Shown in pieces: positions 1-11,200 of a DNA stretch of 64,000 bases; position 1 is the first letter of the stretch, and each line of letters opens with the position of its first letter. Position numbers and translations under genes: made by a program. Below the pieces are notes generated by a model. It was not told the DNA's origin. It searched no databases and worked only from the letters and a program-made list of their open reading frames with translations. This DNA is from Cavia porcellus. Lineage: Eukaryota > Chordata > Mammalia > Rodentia > Caviidae. The stretch spans positions 72,061,482 to 72,125,481 of the forward strand of contig NW_026947484.1 in assembly GCF_034190915.1 (NCBI RefSeq), given 5' to 3'.

Positions 1-184
1 CTAACTGTGCTACAGTGACTACCCTTGCACAGAATCATTCCCATGTTTGCAGGTGTTATCTTTTGAAGTTTATGTAAATTCCTGCGTGATGAATGAAATA
101 CAAATTACTTTGAAGCACTGTGAATTCACAGTACTCTCTTACCATTTGGTATCGTTTCAGCTAACATATTTAAAGCTTGCAGCT

Positions 185-355
185 TCGGGGCACACCTGTA
201 TCCCAGCACTCTGAGAAGCTGACGCAGGGAGGTAGCAATTCTCAGTTCAGCCTCAACAGCTTAGTGACTTAGCAAGACTCTGTCTCAAAAAAAATTTTTT
301 TTAAAAAGCTGGAGGTGAAGGCCTTGGGTTCATTCCCCAATAGCCCCCAAATAAA
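185..355 (+). mobile_element. B1-dID composite SINE
   Basis: A 7SL-derived B1 arm (cacctgtatcccagcact, then a run to ctgtctcaaaa) is followed, after an A/T-rich linker, by an ID-like arm ending ccttgggttcattcccc. The element is flanked by a perfect 14-bp target duplication, taaagcttgcagct, at 171-184 and 356-369, which fixes its ends and shows L1-type retroposition. The order B1 then ID is the known B1-dID composite of several non-murine rodents. Sequence divergence is moderate. Confidence 0.82.
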
Positions 356-490
356 TAAAGCTTGCAGCTGCCACCATATGAGTACATGAGAAAATTTTTA
401 CCATTTAAAAGGAGACTCCACACTAGACTACATATCCCTTTTCCACATCCCAAAGAAAACGTATGAATAGCTATTGAAGAAAAACATTAC

Positions 491-589
491 TGGGGCTGGA
501 GATTTAGCTCAGCGGCATAAGCGCCTGCCTTGCAAGCAGGCAGTCATGAGTTTGATCCCCAGTACCGATAAAAAGGAAAAAGACCAAAA
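491..589 (+). mobile_element. Young tRNA-Ala-like SINE (ID-related)
   Basis: The body starts ggggctggagatttagctc and carries an A-box region, a perfect anticodon-type stem (cctgc / gcagg) around the loop cttgcaa (TGC anticodon, Ala), and a B-box-like gagtttgatcc, followed by an A-rich tail. A perfect 13-bp target duplication, agaaaaacattac, lies at 478-490 and 590-602. The D-arm pairing is broken and the tail is retroposon-like, so this is a SINE and not a tRNA gene. It would be transcribed from the internal pol III promoter, if at all. Confidence 0.9.
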
Positions 590-1164
590 AGAAAAACATT
601 ACCTATTTTTTTACTTAATTCTGATGAAGTATGTAGTACAATGTGATATAAACATACCTACAGTGACAGTCCTCCTATGACTGAATAGTTTTACAAAATC
701 AGTACAAATAGAGTTACAACGGTGGACAGTACAGGAGTGACAGATGAACTGTTTTTGAGGGATAGAGGTAGCAAAGGGAGAGGAAAGGAGGACAATGGAA
801 TTGGACTCAGCCTCCTCATATATTGTAATGACTGATTCTCCCATCCCTTTCTACTTTACAACTACTGTGGGATACTCCAATCTCAGCCTTTTTGTTTAGA
901 CAAATGTATCAATTAAAAATTAGGCTGTCATTATCTCTGCTCCTATTGGACTTCAATAGCTAAATGTATACTCTTCAGTACTAACACAAGCTCAGCCGTA
1001 CATGTCTATGTATGCTGCAATGACATGTATGCATATACAGATACCTATTTTAGATTTCTTTACTGTTTAGTGTGTAGAAAGCAGTAAAGCTAAGGTTCAC
1101 AGTGAGGTCTTTCTATTCCACTACACCACCCACACTGGAGTAGCACGATGTTTTATCATGATTT

Positions 1165-1265
1165 TTTTTCTTTTTTTAAACTTTTTATTGGTACCGGGGA
1201 TGGAACTCATGACCGCCTGCTTGCAAGGCAGGTGCTTATGCTGCTGAGCTAAATCCCCAACCCCT
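1165..1265 (-). mobile_element. Young tRNA-Ala-like SINE (ID-related)
   Basis: On the minus strand this is the same family as the copy near 0.5 kb, with ggggatttagctcagc and the cctgc...gcagg stem. It is flanked by a perfect 16-bp target duplication, tgttttatcatgattt, at 1149-1164 and 1266-1281. The A-rich tail appears as the T-run at 1165-1178 on the plus strand. Confidence 0.9.
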
Positions 1266-1339
1266 TGTTTTATCATGATTTGAAGATATGATGCCAGAAT
1301 CTTTTGTGATTCAAAAGGAAAGCCATGAGGTCAGAATTC

Positions 1340-1430
1340 CCATCATCATAGTTCAGCTCTGCTATGACTGTGGACCTATCACTGAACCTGTCTGAGTTTC
1401 AGATTCCTCACGTGAAATATAAGGAATTGG
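1340..1430 (+). mobile_element. MIR fragment
   Basis: The stretch reads as the MIR core: a 'gctctgctatgactgtggacc' type block followed by 'ctgtctgagtttcagattcctca', matching the conserved run of MIR where 'cctcagtttcctcatctgtaaaatg' sits. It is old, with many substitutions. Confidence 0.55.
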
Positions 1431-1494
1431 GGCTGGGGGTTTAAGAGAAGATTATGAAATTAAATTCTTTGGTCCAAATTCTAAAAGCATCGCT

Positions 1495-1665
1495 TAGTGG
1501 ACTCTGAGTCAATCATATAACTCTTTGTGTCTCAGTTTTCTTCAAATATAAAATGAGGATGTTAATACTAACACATACTATATCTGGTTTTTCCAACAAT
1601 TAAGAGATCTATGTAAACTGTCTAGTACATTGCTTGATCCATAGGAACTAATAAATATTAGCTAG
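1495..1665 (+). mobile_element. MIR
   Basis: It follows MIR in order: gactctgagtcaatcatataactc, then gtctcagttttcttcaaatataaaatgagg, then ctagtacattgcttg and a terminal taataaatatta. It is a second old tRNA-derived SINE next to the preceding MIR fragment. Confidence 0.65.
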
Positions 1666-1683
1666 AATTAAGATTAGACCAAA

Positions 1684-1816
1684 TTGCCAGGCTCATACCT
1701 GTAATCACTCAAGAGGCTGAGCAGGAAGATTGCCATGAGTTTGAAGCCAGTCAGAACTGTGTAACAAGACTTGCCTACATAGCAAACTCCTGTCTCAAAA
1801 AATAAAAAATAAAAAT
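1684..1816 (+). mobile_element. B1 SINE
   Basis: It begins gccaggctcatacctgtaatc and runs through gaggctgagcaggaagatt to cctgtctcaaaa and an A-rich tail. The internal repetition (gaagccagtcagaactgtgt, then cttgcctacatagcaa) is the tandem-duplicated B1 centre. No ID arm follows. Confidence 0.75.
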
Positions 1817-3324
1817 GATTAGAATGTATATTTAACACACAGGCTAAATCTGCTCTAATTTTCATTTAATATTTAAATCATGTCTGTAAACAATTTAATT
1901 ACTTTCATTAGTAATCAAGACTAGAATGATCTGTCAAAGATGATCAGACGGAAAGTTGACTATATCAGGTTCCTATTACCAAAAGTGAACTCCAAAAACA
2001 CTTTTAGGAAGTTTCCTGGGTATAAAGTTGTTCCCCACTGCAGTATTCTAAGGTCAAAATTTTCCCTTTTGAAGACCCTGTGAAAATAAACCACAAATTT
2101 CATTTATGGAACATTTTATTCTCTGTTCTTCTCAAGATTTTTATGCAATATTAATCAGTTGATAATTTTATTTTCCCAGTATATGTTCATTGTTTTAATA
2201 CCACCATATTAAGTGACAGCAATTAAATCCATTCAGCACACAGTGTATGAAATCTCAAAAGGCCTTAATGACTGTTTATCTCATCTTTATGGACCTTTAA
2301 ACTTAATAGCCTTTGGTGCAATAAAAAAAGTAATTTCCAAAAGTTAAGCATCTTTTCAAGGCCACCCTGGGCTGTTCCAATGATCAGAATGATGGTGTCA
2401 TCCAGATGCACACTTGCTGTGTCCTAGCTCTTCCAACTGTCCACTAGTTAACAATGTGGACAGGGAGGGGGAGGCGAGAGTTCCATGATCCACAGTCATC
2501 AAACAAGGACATTAATCAAAGAAAGTAGTGGGTCAGTCCAGGGAATACTAATGCTGCAGTTCTGCTCTGGCTCAATAGATTTAAGATAATATATAAGCTC
2601 ACAGGACAATCGTCCACCTCACAGTGCTCATCCCTTCCTCTCCTTTTTCACAAAGGAGAGTCAGAAGAACATAATTAACAGGACTAGCTCAGGGGTACAT
2701 TCTCCAACTCACCTCTTTAACAACTCATTTCCCCAGATATCATTCTTTCTCCTCTCCATCAACAAAATGTCCCCAACCTCTCCTAACTCCTGAGTCCACC
2801 ACCAATCCCATCTCCGCATTCTGGCCTCTCATTTCCACCAAACACCTCTTTGCAGTATTCTTTCTTTCAGATCCTCCCATTCCCATCCCCACAGCAGCTG
2901 CCTCCCACACACTCCTCATGCCCTGCTCCTCCTGTTTATTCCAGGGAACCAAACTTTATTCTTGCCCTAGGTAATCCACCGTTTTAATAAATAATCCAGG
3001 GAGATCCGAGAGGATAAAGCTTCAGCCATTCAGGCAAACCTAACTTTGCTAAAATAGGTATGAACATGTCACTACCCACCCGAAAGATACTTAAGAGGCA
3101 AAAGAGCAATTTAAAGTGACTTAAGAGGAGTAACAATTTGAAGACTGAAAAAATATGGAGGAAAATATTGCGCTTCCCCAATAAACACAAATTATCTTAT
3201 TTTTCTAAGGTCATTATTCTAAAGCAACTTTAAAATTAGAACTAAAATTAAACTCATCTCCTAATAGTCCTGTAATGATTATAAAGTTAATTCTGTGGTT
3301 CCTTTCACAAAACCACAGTGATAA
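1817..3324. other. Unassigned sequence
   Basis: I see no gene here. The stretch is AT-rich up to about 2400 and pyrimidine-rich at 2690-2940. The longest open frames (63-70 codons) have no recognisable domain and no sign of coding composition. Confidence 0.5.
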
Positions 3325-3540
3325 CGGAAGTCAGCTTTTCTCACGCTCAGCATTGTTGGCATTTTGGGTACATAACCCATTGTTGTAAGAGACCATCTTA
3401 TGAGTTGTGGGATATTCACCAGGATCGCTTGTGTTTACACACAGGTGCCAGTGACACCCCTCATGCAGCTATGACTCCCAAAAATGTCTTCAGAGGTCAC
3501 CAAATGCCCTCTAGAAGGCAAAGTCATTCCAGCTAAGAGC
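3325..3540 (-). mobile_element. MER20 (hAT-Charlie non-autonomous DNA transposon)
   Basis: The plus strand reads in the order of the reverse MER20 consensus: cattgttggcattttgggta, then gttgtaagagaccatcttatg, gtgccagtgacacccctcatg, and caaatgccctctagaaggca. Nearly the whole ~220-bp element is present. Its right edge is about 40 bp from the tandem CRE array at 3580. Confidence 0.75.
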
Positions 3541-3579
3541 CATTCTTAAAGATGCTAGGAAAAACACTTCCCCTAAATC

Positions 3580-3630
3580 TGACGTCATAAGCTATGACGT
3601 CATAAGCTATGACGTCATAAGCTATGACGT
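3580..3630. promoter_or_regulatory. Tandem CREB/ATF site (CRE) array
   Basis: Three exact 15-bp units, tgacgtcataagcta, start at 3580, 3595 and 3610, followed by a partial fourth unit with the half-site TGACGT at 3625-3630. Each full unit holds the palindromic CRE TGACGTCA. All four retain their CpG in a CpG-depleted neighbourhood. The motif is the established target of CREB/ATF bZIP dimers; binding at this locus is inference. Confidence 0.7.
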
Positions 3631-3639
3631 TCTAATGGG

Positions 3640-5290
3640 TCTATGACCCATTTGAAGGTAACTAGAAATGAAGTTTTCCTCCAGCATGGCCACACTCATT
3701 CATTACTTACTACCTACGTCTATTTTGTCACTAGTATGAAGTCGAGTAGGGGAAACAGCAACTGTGTGACCCACAAAGCCAAGAACCTGTACCATCTGGC
3801 TTTTTCTATAAAGTGTAGCAACCTCTGTCTTAGTTTATTAATTTGGATCACTTTCTTAGTAGCAATTTTTTTTTACTATGTATAGTGAAATCTTACACAA
3901 AACTTGTATCAGACAAGATCCAGACAGAATATTCAACTTGGGTAATTTGAGGAAGTAAAGTAACCACTGAATAATTCACGTGTGCAATTTCAAAAGCTTT
4001 GCAAGGTATACAGGAATTGCAAGGGCTTAAGAGAGCTGGTCACTGTTAGCCTGTCAAGGCCACAAAGGGAAAAGGCCAAGACAATCCTATGGGAGGGGAC
4101 GCCTTCCCGCCAGTCTCATGCTAATCCTCTTAGTGGCCAAACTCCAACAGAAATATTCTGTTTCAGGGATCCTTGTCTGTCAGTCAGTCTTCCAGGTCTC
4201 AGAACAGTGTGGAAAAGGAGGGAGAGCGGGGCTGGGAGCAAACAGAAGCTATTCCCAGGGATGCCTCAGGTACAGCCAAATTTCAGGGATGTGTGATGGA
4301 GAGGATGCTGAGATCAGCATGGATTTGCCTTTCCTAGGAACCCAACCTGAGCTCCAAGGAACATGGCTTGAAAATTCTGCCTGAAATTCTCATTTTCTGA
4401 CTTCATCTCCTTTCTAAAATTGCCTCCCATGGTCGGATATTTCAATGCTATCTTTCTGACAAACTCTAGCCTTAACTCTATTCCCACCATGCAAGACTTC
4501 AACCCCAAGACATCAGACATGAGCCCATTCACCACTGCCCTCTACCTTTACCCACTGATTAAAAATGTAAAGCCCTGATTACTGAATCTACACTGTGTCA
4601 TAATAGCAGACCTCAGGGGCCAAATTTGTGCAGAGCTTCCCATGACTTCCGGCCTTGGCTGAAACTGCTCTGAGTATCCTATTCATCGAATCTCACGGTC
4701 TTCTCCCCAAATTCATCATCCTATCCCTCTCTGTAGCAATGAAGTGCTCTGACTTTCCTTCCCCTCTTGATTTACTTCTTCTGGCTTCCATCATGCCATA
4801 TATTCCATGATTTCCTCATAGTTCTTGGACAAGTTCTTCTATGTATCTCACATAGAGTTCTAATTTAAGAAAAGAATTTCTCCAAAAAGTCAACTTACAG
4901 ATGATCCTCCCCAACAATACAATAGAAGCTCATCTTGTAGAATGCCAGTAACATCCCTTGAACAACCTGCATAGAATTAAAAACTTTACAGATAAGTAGT
5001 TTCAGTGCAACCGGTAAACTCTAAGACTTCATTCCCTCCCAAATCTTCTTACATAATCCATTTCTCTTAATGTTCCCACTTCCCTAGTCTAAAAGCCCCA
5101 AAATGAGGACAGAATAGAAGTTTGGGAAGTAGAAGGACCTTCAAAATCGTAGAGCTTTCTATTACACCTTGGGATGAGGAGACTGACTTCCTTGATTCTT
5201 TTGCTTTAGATAAAAATTCTAAACAATCCAACTGCTTGCTTTACTAGCCAATGTCTCTTGGCCTGAGAAACATTATAGATTTTGTATTTC
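3640..5290. other. Unassigned sequence
   Basis: There is no supported gene. The part at 4400-4870 is pyrimidine-rich and might be very old LINE-type sequence. Two overlapping frames at 3982-4384 (104 and 88 codons) show no domain or codon bias. Confidence 0.45.
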
Positions 5291-5292
5291 AT

Positions 5293-5392
5293 TTTTTTAT
5301 TTGTTTTTGAGGAGAGGAAAATGCTAGCAATTAAACTCAGGGCTTCCTACATGCTACATATGTGCTCAACTACTGATTCACACGCTTACTCC
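5293..5392 (-). mobile_element. Decayed tRNA-derived SINE (ID-like)
   Basis: The plus strand shows a T-rich tail followed by the reversed ID/B-box block (aattaaactcagggcttcctacatgctac, then gtgctcaactactgattcaca). It is heavily diverged, so the subfamily cannot be given. Confidence 0.5.
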
Positions 5393-5649
5393 TGTTGTTA
5401 TAGTTTTGACTCTCTCCTCTGTGATGTGCTTTCAGATCTTTATCTATAGGCTTTAGTCTTTCTGATGTTTAATTTTATCCATCCAGTTGAGTGGGTAACA
5501 AGGTGTCCTGACTTTTGCTCATACATTATTCTGGGTAGGTCCGGGAAGGTGTTTCTAGATGAGATTACCATTGGGGCTAGTGAACCAAGTAAGCAGATTA
5601 CTCTTCCTAACATGAGTGGACCTCATACAATCTGCCGAAGCCTATTTGC

Positions 5650-5765
5650 TCATTGAAATGCCTGTTACATGCTAGGTATACAAAATTAGCTCCTGCCTCA
5701 ATAATTCAGTGAGAAGTAAGGTTAACAGACATGAAGCAAAGAATAAAAGATACAGTTTAATTTCA
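5650..5765 (-). mobile_element. L2 3' end fragment
   Basis: The string acatgctaggtatacaaaattag followed by ctcctgcctcaataattcag has the order of the reversed L2 3' UTR (tgccaggcactgt, ctgccctcatggagctt). Short and old. Confidence 0.45.
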
Positions 5766-6000
5766 TAGCATTGTACAAAAGGCAAAGTTGTCAACCCAAA
5801 TGCATGAAGGTGTATGGGGAAGGGTAGCTGATATTGGAAGGTTCCTTGGGCAGTAAGAAAACAGGGCCACCAGACGGCCAGGAAGAATAACTTGATGGAA
5901 GAAAAAATATTTCAGGCAAATTCTAAAACATGTACAAGGAAAGTACATGAACAACCATGGAAACAAAGCTATGTGCTAAATCTCAAAAATTAATCATATC

Positions 6001-6186
6001 AGAATATGGTGGTACATGCCTATAATCCCAGCACCCTGGCAGGCTGAGGCAGGAGGATGGGCAGTTGGAATACAGCCTGGGAAATACAACAACCAATAAA
6101 GACCCTGTCTCAAGAAAAAAAAAAGTAAAATTAAAAAGGATGTATCTCCATGCATAGCCCTGGGTTCAATCCTCAATACCACAAAA
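6001..6186 (+). mobile_element. B1-dID composite SINE
   Basis: The B1 arm (ggtggtacatgcctataatcc ... gaccctgtctcaag) is joined through an A-rich linker to a short ID arm ending agccctgggttcaatcctc. A near-duplicate of about 10 bp (aaattaatca / aaatttaatca) flanks it at 5988-5997 and 6190-6200. Confidence 0.8.
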
Positions 6187-6864
6187 GGGAAATTTAATCA
6201 CAATTTTCAAATATTATGAGAATGAAATTGTTTATGTATGATGGTTCTTCGTTTTTTCCTCTGTGTGCCTAGGAACAGGAGTCATAGTAGGACTGTTCTA
6301 AGTCTTTTCTTTTCCCCTCCCTCCTAAGGAAGTGTTGCCTTGCCAGTCCAGCGTGCATAATTATTAGTGAAGTGAAGGAAGAGATGGAGGAGGCAAAGGA
6401 GGCAGGGTGAGAAGATTGGAGCTAAGAGGTATTTAGAGTCTTCGGTGGTGGTGCTGGAGAGATAAAATGTTTGGAGAGAGTAACTACATTGGTAAAATCA
6501 ATCTACTTAAAGAGTGATTAATGAGGGATTTTACATCCTACTTATATTGTGAGAGACATAGTTGTATTTATTTTTCTACATTGCATTTAAGCCATAAGGA
6601 TTAAACAATACAGATCACCACTTAAAATTTACAGTCATTTTCCTATCATTCTTTTTATCCATTTAAACATAAAGTGTTGAAGTGGTAAGATGGAATTGGA
6701 CTGAAATCACTGTTTCCCGTTCTAAGTGTGGGACCTGAGAGACTAACTCTAAGGAGCAGTTCCATACCCTGGACACCATGATTGGTCAAGGTATAGGATA
6801 TGACTGAATTCGTGCCAATGCAGTATATGAAAATGGTGCTCAGAGATGAAGCCTTCATATTTCC
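6187..6864. other. Unassigned sequence
   Basis: Nothing recognisable is seen. A 109-codon reverse frame overlapping the right part (6655-6984) lacks domains and runs into the LTR-like remnant. Confidence 0.4.
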
Positions 6865-7200
6865 CCTAAAGTTCTCTGGAGGAACAGAACCAATAGAAAA
6901 ACAATTATGTATAGTTATGGGAGGGAATTTATTACATAAGCTTACATAATCAGAGGCAGGAGAGTCCACAGTGGGCATTTGCATGCTGCAGTTGGAGAAC
7001 TCAGTGGCTACTCAGCCGATGCAGCTGAAAGCCATGCAACAGGAGGGTAAGGATGCAGCAGAAATCCAAAGGGAAAGCCCAGCAGAGGGTCACCCGCCCT
7101 TGCAAGTCTGCGTTGGAAGCCGGAAGAAACTGCAGACCACTCGAGGTCCTATGTATCAGACATCCACAGACAGCCAGCACCGTGCTGTACTAATCTACTA
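6865..7200 (+). mobile_element. Old interspersed repeat, LTR-type remnant
   Basis: The left edge, gttctctggaggaacagaaccaatag, followed by gaatttattacataag is a start shared by a common old mammalian LTR-type repeat. The remainder is too diverged to name. A 76-codon frame inside (6971-7201) is not evidence of a gene. Confidence 0.35.
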
Positions 7201-7861
7201 GACATCTCTGAACTAATTTAAATTCACACGTCTTGCTTAAAGGGCATAGCATTTTTTCTCTTTTGGAGACCATTGCTCTTTCATCTGTGCTTCATACAGA
7301 GCCACACGTGATCTTACTAAATTCTCTATCAAGCCAAGCCTAAAGCTTCTCTCTCAAGGTGCTTTGCACGCTGTACCTGATTACTCTTCCCAACGCATCC
7401 ATTTGCTGCTTAAAAACCTCCTTAGTGAAGATAAAATCCAAACCAGGTAATCTGATGTCAAAACTATTTCATTCCTAGCACCAACCCACCTACCCCTTAC
7501 TTGCCTTTCTGACTCCTATGAATCCGTTCAGTACAGCTCTTTCGTGGGGAGAAACAGGAGACTTTTTGCTGATGCTAAATCCTACTAATGCCATTTTTTT
7601 AAAATAAAGATCTTAACCTAATGATCTGCTTACAGCTTTACAGCTACCATATTGCATGAAAAAGAAATTAACAAGCATTTCTTTTAAATTCTAACGGTCA
7701 TCAATTTGCAATGCTTCTGGATAATACTGCCCTTCACGGTAAACTCTGTTACAAATTTCATATGGGCGATGTATGTAAGTCACACAAAAGCATCGATGGA
7801 GTACTTATAATGTAATGAGTTGGACAATAAGAAGAAGAAACAACTAATAATTTTAAGCGTG

Positions 7862-8010
7862 ACCTCTTCTAAGCCTTATACGTGTATTAACTCATTTATT
7901 CTTCACAACAACAATATGAAACAGATGTTACTGATTTCTCCCATTTACATCCAAGAATATCAGGGAACAGAGACTGAATAAATCACGCAGGCTGTCACAG
8001 CAAAATGCCT
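7862..8010 (-). mobile_element. MIR
   Basis: This is the reversed MIR in order: cttatacgtgtattaactca, cttcacaacaacaatatgaa, acagatgttactgatttctcccatttaca, and caggctgtcacagc. Good preservation for its age. Confidence 0.75.
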
Positions 8011-8224
8011 GGGGTCAACAGCTATCCTAATTCCTGGAGTTTTTTCTGTTTAGAGGAACAGACCTCACGCCCTAATCTCTGCAAACTTTATAAATTTGTT
8101 TGTCAAGAAACTTCAAATCTCTTTTTAGTAAATATAATTAGTTGCTGTAGTAGCTAAAAATATTTCAGTATCACATTTTAGTAAGTAGTCAAAGCAGTTT
8201 ATGTTATATGAATGTGTCAAATTT

Positions 8225-9020
8225 TTTCAGTTTGAATTTTTTTAATCCAATTCGTCTGGTCAGCCTCAAAGATGACCACTGGTGACCCCAACTCATCGTT
8301 GTGTGGTTCTCTCCCATAGTTTACCAGGTTAGTCGGTGTGACCAATAGAATATAGTAAAAGTAATGGCATGCCACTGCTGAAATTCGAGTATAAATAGAG
8401 GCAGTATATTCTGTCTTGGACCACACACCCCAGATTGCTGGCTCTGGGAAAATCCAGCTTCTCTGTCATGAGGTCATTTCAGAAGCCTGCAAAGAAGCCT
8501 TCTTGACAAGAACTAAGCTCTCAAGCTATCAGCCACAAGGACAGAGGCCTGGCAACATTTCCATGTGCGACTTAAGAAGTTCATCCTTCTCCAGCCAATC
8601 TATCAGATGAAGTGAAAGCTCCAACTGTCAGCTGAATCCAGCCTCATGAGTTGTGTCTCCGTAACCTAAAATGCAATCCTAATTTCCACTAACTCACAAG
8701 GTGGTGGTATCTAAAGAGGAAATTAAAGTTAAATAAGGTCCTACAGCTAGGCCTTCATTCGTGTCATTAAATATTGAGATAAGGCCTTCAAAGAGATTAT
8801 TGAGTTAAAAGTAGGCATTTAAGGTGGACCCAAACCTAATCTGCTCATATCCTTGTAAGAAGAGAAAATTATTATTGGAAAAGATATACCAGGGGCTCAT
8901 GTACACAGAGTTGATCTGCTCCTGATTCCACAGAAACTGTGAAGTAATACATGATTGCTGTTTTAAGCTGCTAAATTTGGGAGTGATTTGTTGAGCTGCA
9001 ATAGATAAGTGTTTCACCAC
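8225..9020 (+). mobile_element. MLT1-type MaLR LTR, interrupted
   Basis: The left part (8225-8655) follows the MLT1 LTR: ccactggtgaccccaactca, gtgtgaccaatagaatatag, a TATA-like gtataaatagagg at about 8389-8401, ggctctgggaaaatccagc, and cagcctcatgag. The terminal part resumes at about 8915 with ccacagaaactgtgaagtaa, ttttaagctgctaaatttggg and gagctgcaatagataag. The gap between them is foreign sequence. The open frames here are shadows of the LTR. Confidence 0.72.
8650..8915 (+). mobile_element. LTR fragment nested in the MLT1
   Basis: This segment separates the two halves of the MLT1 LTR. It carries an order typical of another old LTR: agaggaaattaaagttaaataagg, then ggtggacccaaacctaatctg, and atccttgtaagaagagaaaa. 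There may be an internal duplication, as aaggccttca / tagaccttcatt-like strings recur near 8750 and 8785. Exact junctions cannot be fixed by eye. Confidence 0.45.
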
Positions 9021-9529
9021 TCAGTGGTGGAGATTGATTGACACATGGTGACAAGCGGTTTGTCATGCTCAGTCCATGCTATGATCAAATGCCAGCATGC
9101 TTTTGGCACATGGAAGAGATCATTTGTTTGCTGCTGTTGTTGTCATTATCCCAATTGTTCAGAAAGTGTTCATGAAATGTACTTCTTCCCATCCATATCA
9201 TGTTATTTTAATACAAGGAAAACAGACGAAGAATAGATTAAATCACGGACTTCTAAACTAATCTAGAATTTGACAGAATTTCACCTTAAGATTTGTTGCC
9301 TGTTTTCTTATCATTGGTATAAAAATAAGCCTGTTTTTCACATATTGAAAGAAGCAGGTGGCAGCACATCTAGTTTATTTTCTTTATGAAATGGGAGCAT
9401 TCTAGAGGAATTGCTTTTTCCCCAATTTATACACATATTTGTACAGAGCAAGGTTTTCAGAGCTATCTTTCAGTTCTGGTGATGAATATTGAGTCAATAT
9501 ACTTCATTCTTTCACAGAATCATTATTAT

Positions 9530-9690
9530 CCATCTACTGAAAAGTGCTTATTTGATGCTTACTATGTTATCAGACTGTGCTATAAAAATCAAGAATATAG
9601 CAGTAAACAAAACAGATGAAAAATCCTGTTCATGGAGTTTGTCCAAAAAAGCAGCAAAACTCATGAAAAATAAGTCAAATTTATAGCATG
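9530..9690 (-). mobile_element. L2 3' end
   Basis: The order ttgatgcttactatgttatc, gtgctataaaaatcaagaat, agcagtaaacaaaacagatg, cctgttcatggag is the reversed L2 3' UTR. The 77- and 65-codon frames over it are by-products of that sequence. Confidence 0.65.
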
Positions 9691-10109
9691 CTAGAATGGG
9701 GGAAGTGCAAGAAAACTATAACTCTACAGCCTTGAAACATTTCTGGCCACAATCAGCTTCCCTCAGATGGCAAATAAATTGGGCTGGAAAAGAGAAATGC
9801 ATCTTTGTAAATAATTCTGTGTTAATCACTATTAAGTCTGATACAGTTTCAAGGAGTCAGGGGTAGGTTCCTGTTCCAGTTTGGCTAATTTTTATGGTTT
9901 GTTTCAATGAGTAGCATTTATGCTCAGGATTACAATGAATTATTGTGAATTATCATCAGCAGAGAACTCGTGTATTTGTAATATCTCTGAATGTGACGAA
10001 TTGACATTGAAATTAAAAGCACATGAGATGTCACTGCTTTCTCTTTGAGAATGAAATTAGAACTAACTATAGGAAACTTGATCACAAATGATGATTTTAC
10101 TATATTTTC

Positions 10110-10134
10110 CTATTATATTCCGAGAATATAATAG
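10110..10134. repeat. Perfect AT-rich inverted repeat
   Basis: Arms ctattatattc (10110-10120) and gaatataatag (10124-10134) are perfectly complementary across a 3-nt loop, cga. It could extrude as a short hairpin. Confidence 0.7.
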
Positions 10135-10232
10135 TTTTAAAAGCTAAATATGATATTGCCATGATTAGAGTTGTTTTATACTTAGCTTCCCAATACATAG
10201 CTCTTTCTCACCTAATGTATCCATGAAAAATG

Positions 10233-10234
<2 letters not shown>

Positions 10235-10274
<40 letters not shown>

Positions 10275-10345
10275 CACAGAAAGCGGGGAGAGAGAGAAAA
10301 AGAGAGCAAGGGAGAGAGTGAAAAGGAGGGAGAGAGATGTGTTAC
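10235..10345 (+). repeat. (GT)n microsatellite with GA-rich flank
   Basis: An uninterrupted GT run covers 10235-10273 (about 19.5 units) and is followed by an imperfect purine tract (gagagagagaaaaagagagc and variants) to about 10345. The 87-codon frame over it is repeat-derived. Confidence 0.92.
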
Positions 10346-11019
10346 TGGACCCTACACTTCATTACATGGTTATGGGAACAGAGAGGAGAACAGGCGAACA
10401 GCCAGGAAAACAAGCAATCAAAGAGCCTCACAGTGCGGTCAGCCATGAAGTTATAACTTGGGCCCTCTGTGACTCAAGCAATAAGTTAATCAGCCAGTAA
10501 AGTATGTGTCCATTTTACATGCTCAGAGACGAAAGCATGTGAAACAAAGTGATTTACATGACCGATTTCCCCTGACTCAGGATCATGTTCTTGTTTCCCA
10601 AGATGCCTTAAATATTTATCAGAGCCATCTGCACTACCGAAAAAGTAATCTGCACTTAACTCTCAAGACCACCTCCAAACACAGTACCATAAATGGCAGT
10701 GGATAAAATGATCTACAGTGGATGCTAATCAATCCTCCATCCTCATCACCTGCTCAAACTAAAAACCATAAAGTAAATATTGGATGTTTTTTATTTTTGT
10801 AATGAATCAGCAGCTTTGGCTATTTCCCTACAGTTAATAAATATTTGCTGGGAAGGAAGTAAATTTCTATCTAAAAATATGATTTTTTCACAAAGAACAA
10901 CTCAGAAGGAGGCAATATTAGTCACAAAACACACCAATAAAGCATCCTCAGGATTCCATAGTCTCTGTTTAAGCGCCAACATGGGGAGACAGTTCTACCA
11001 GAAATCACAGCCATTATTG
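10346..11019. other. Unassigned sequence
   Basis: No gene or recognisable repeat is seen. The open frames of 66-93 codons here have no domain. Confidence 0.45.
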
Positions 11020-11200
11020 CAGGTAGAATTGTGGGTTCAGTCCTTGCCTGCCTCTGATTGACCGAGGGGCCTTCAAGTACTGTCTTACTTCCTGGAGTTT
11101 CAGTTTCTTTGTTTGTAATATAATACTAGAAATCCTGTGTCTTAGGGTTATTTTTAAAATAAAATAAGCTAGCATGACTAAGATACTCAGAGCACAGTCA
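11020..11200 (+). mobile_element. MIR
   Basis: It follows MIR: tgtgggttcagtccttgcctg, cttactTcctggagtttcag-type core, tgtttgtaatataatactag, then tcagagcacagtc. Old and diverged. Confidence 0.55.

Noticed and set aside
491..570. Possible tRNA-Ala gene
   Set aside because: Anticodon-type stem and B-box are present, but the D-arm is broken, an A-rich tail follows, and target duplications flank it; it is a SINE. The same holds for the copy at 31.8 kb.
3580..3630. CRISPR-like repeat array
   Set aside because: The 15-bp units are directly adjacent with no spacers, and the genome is mammalian.
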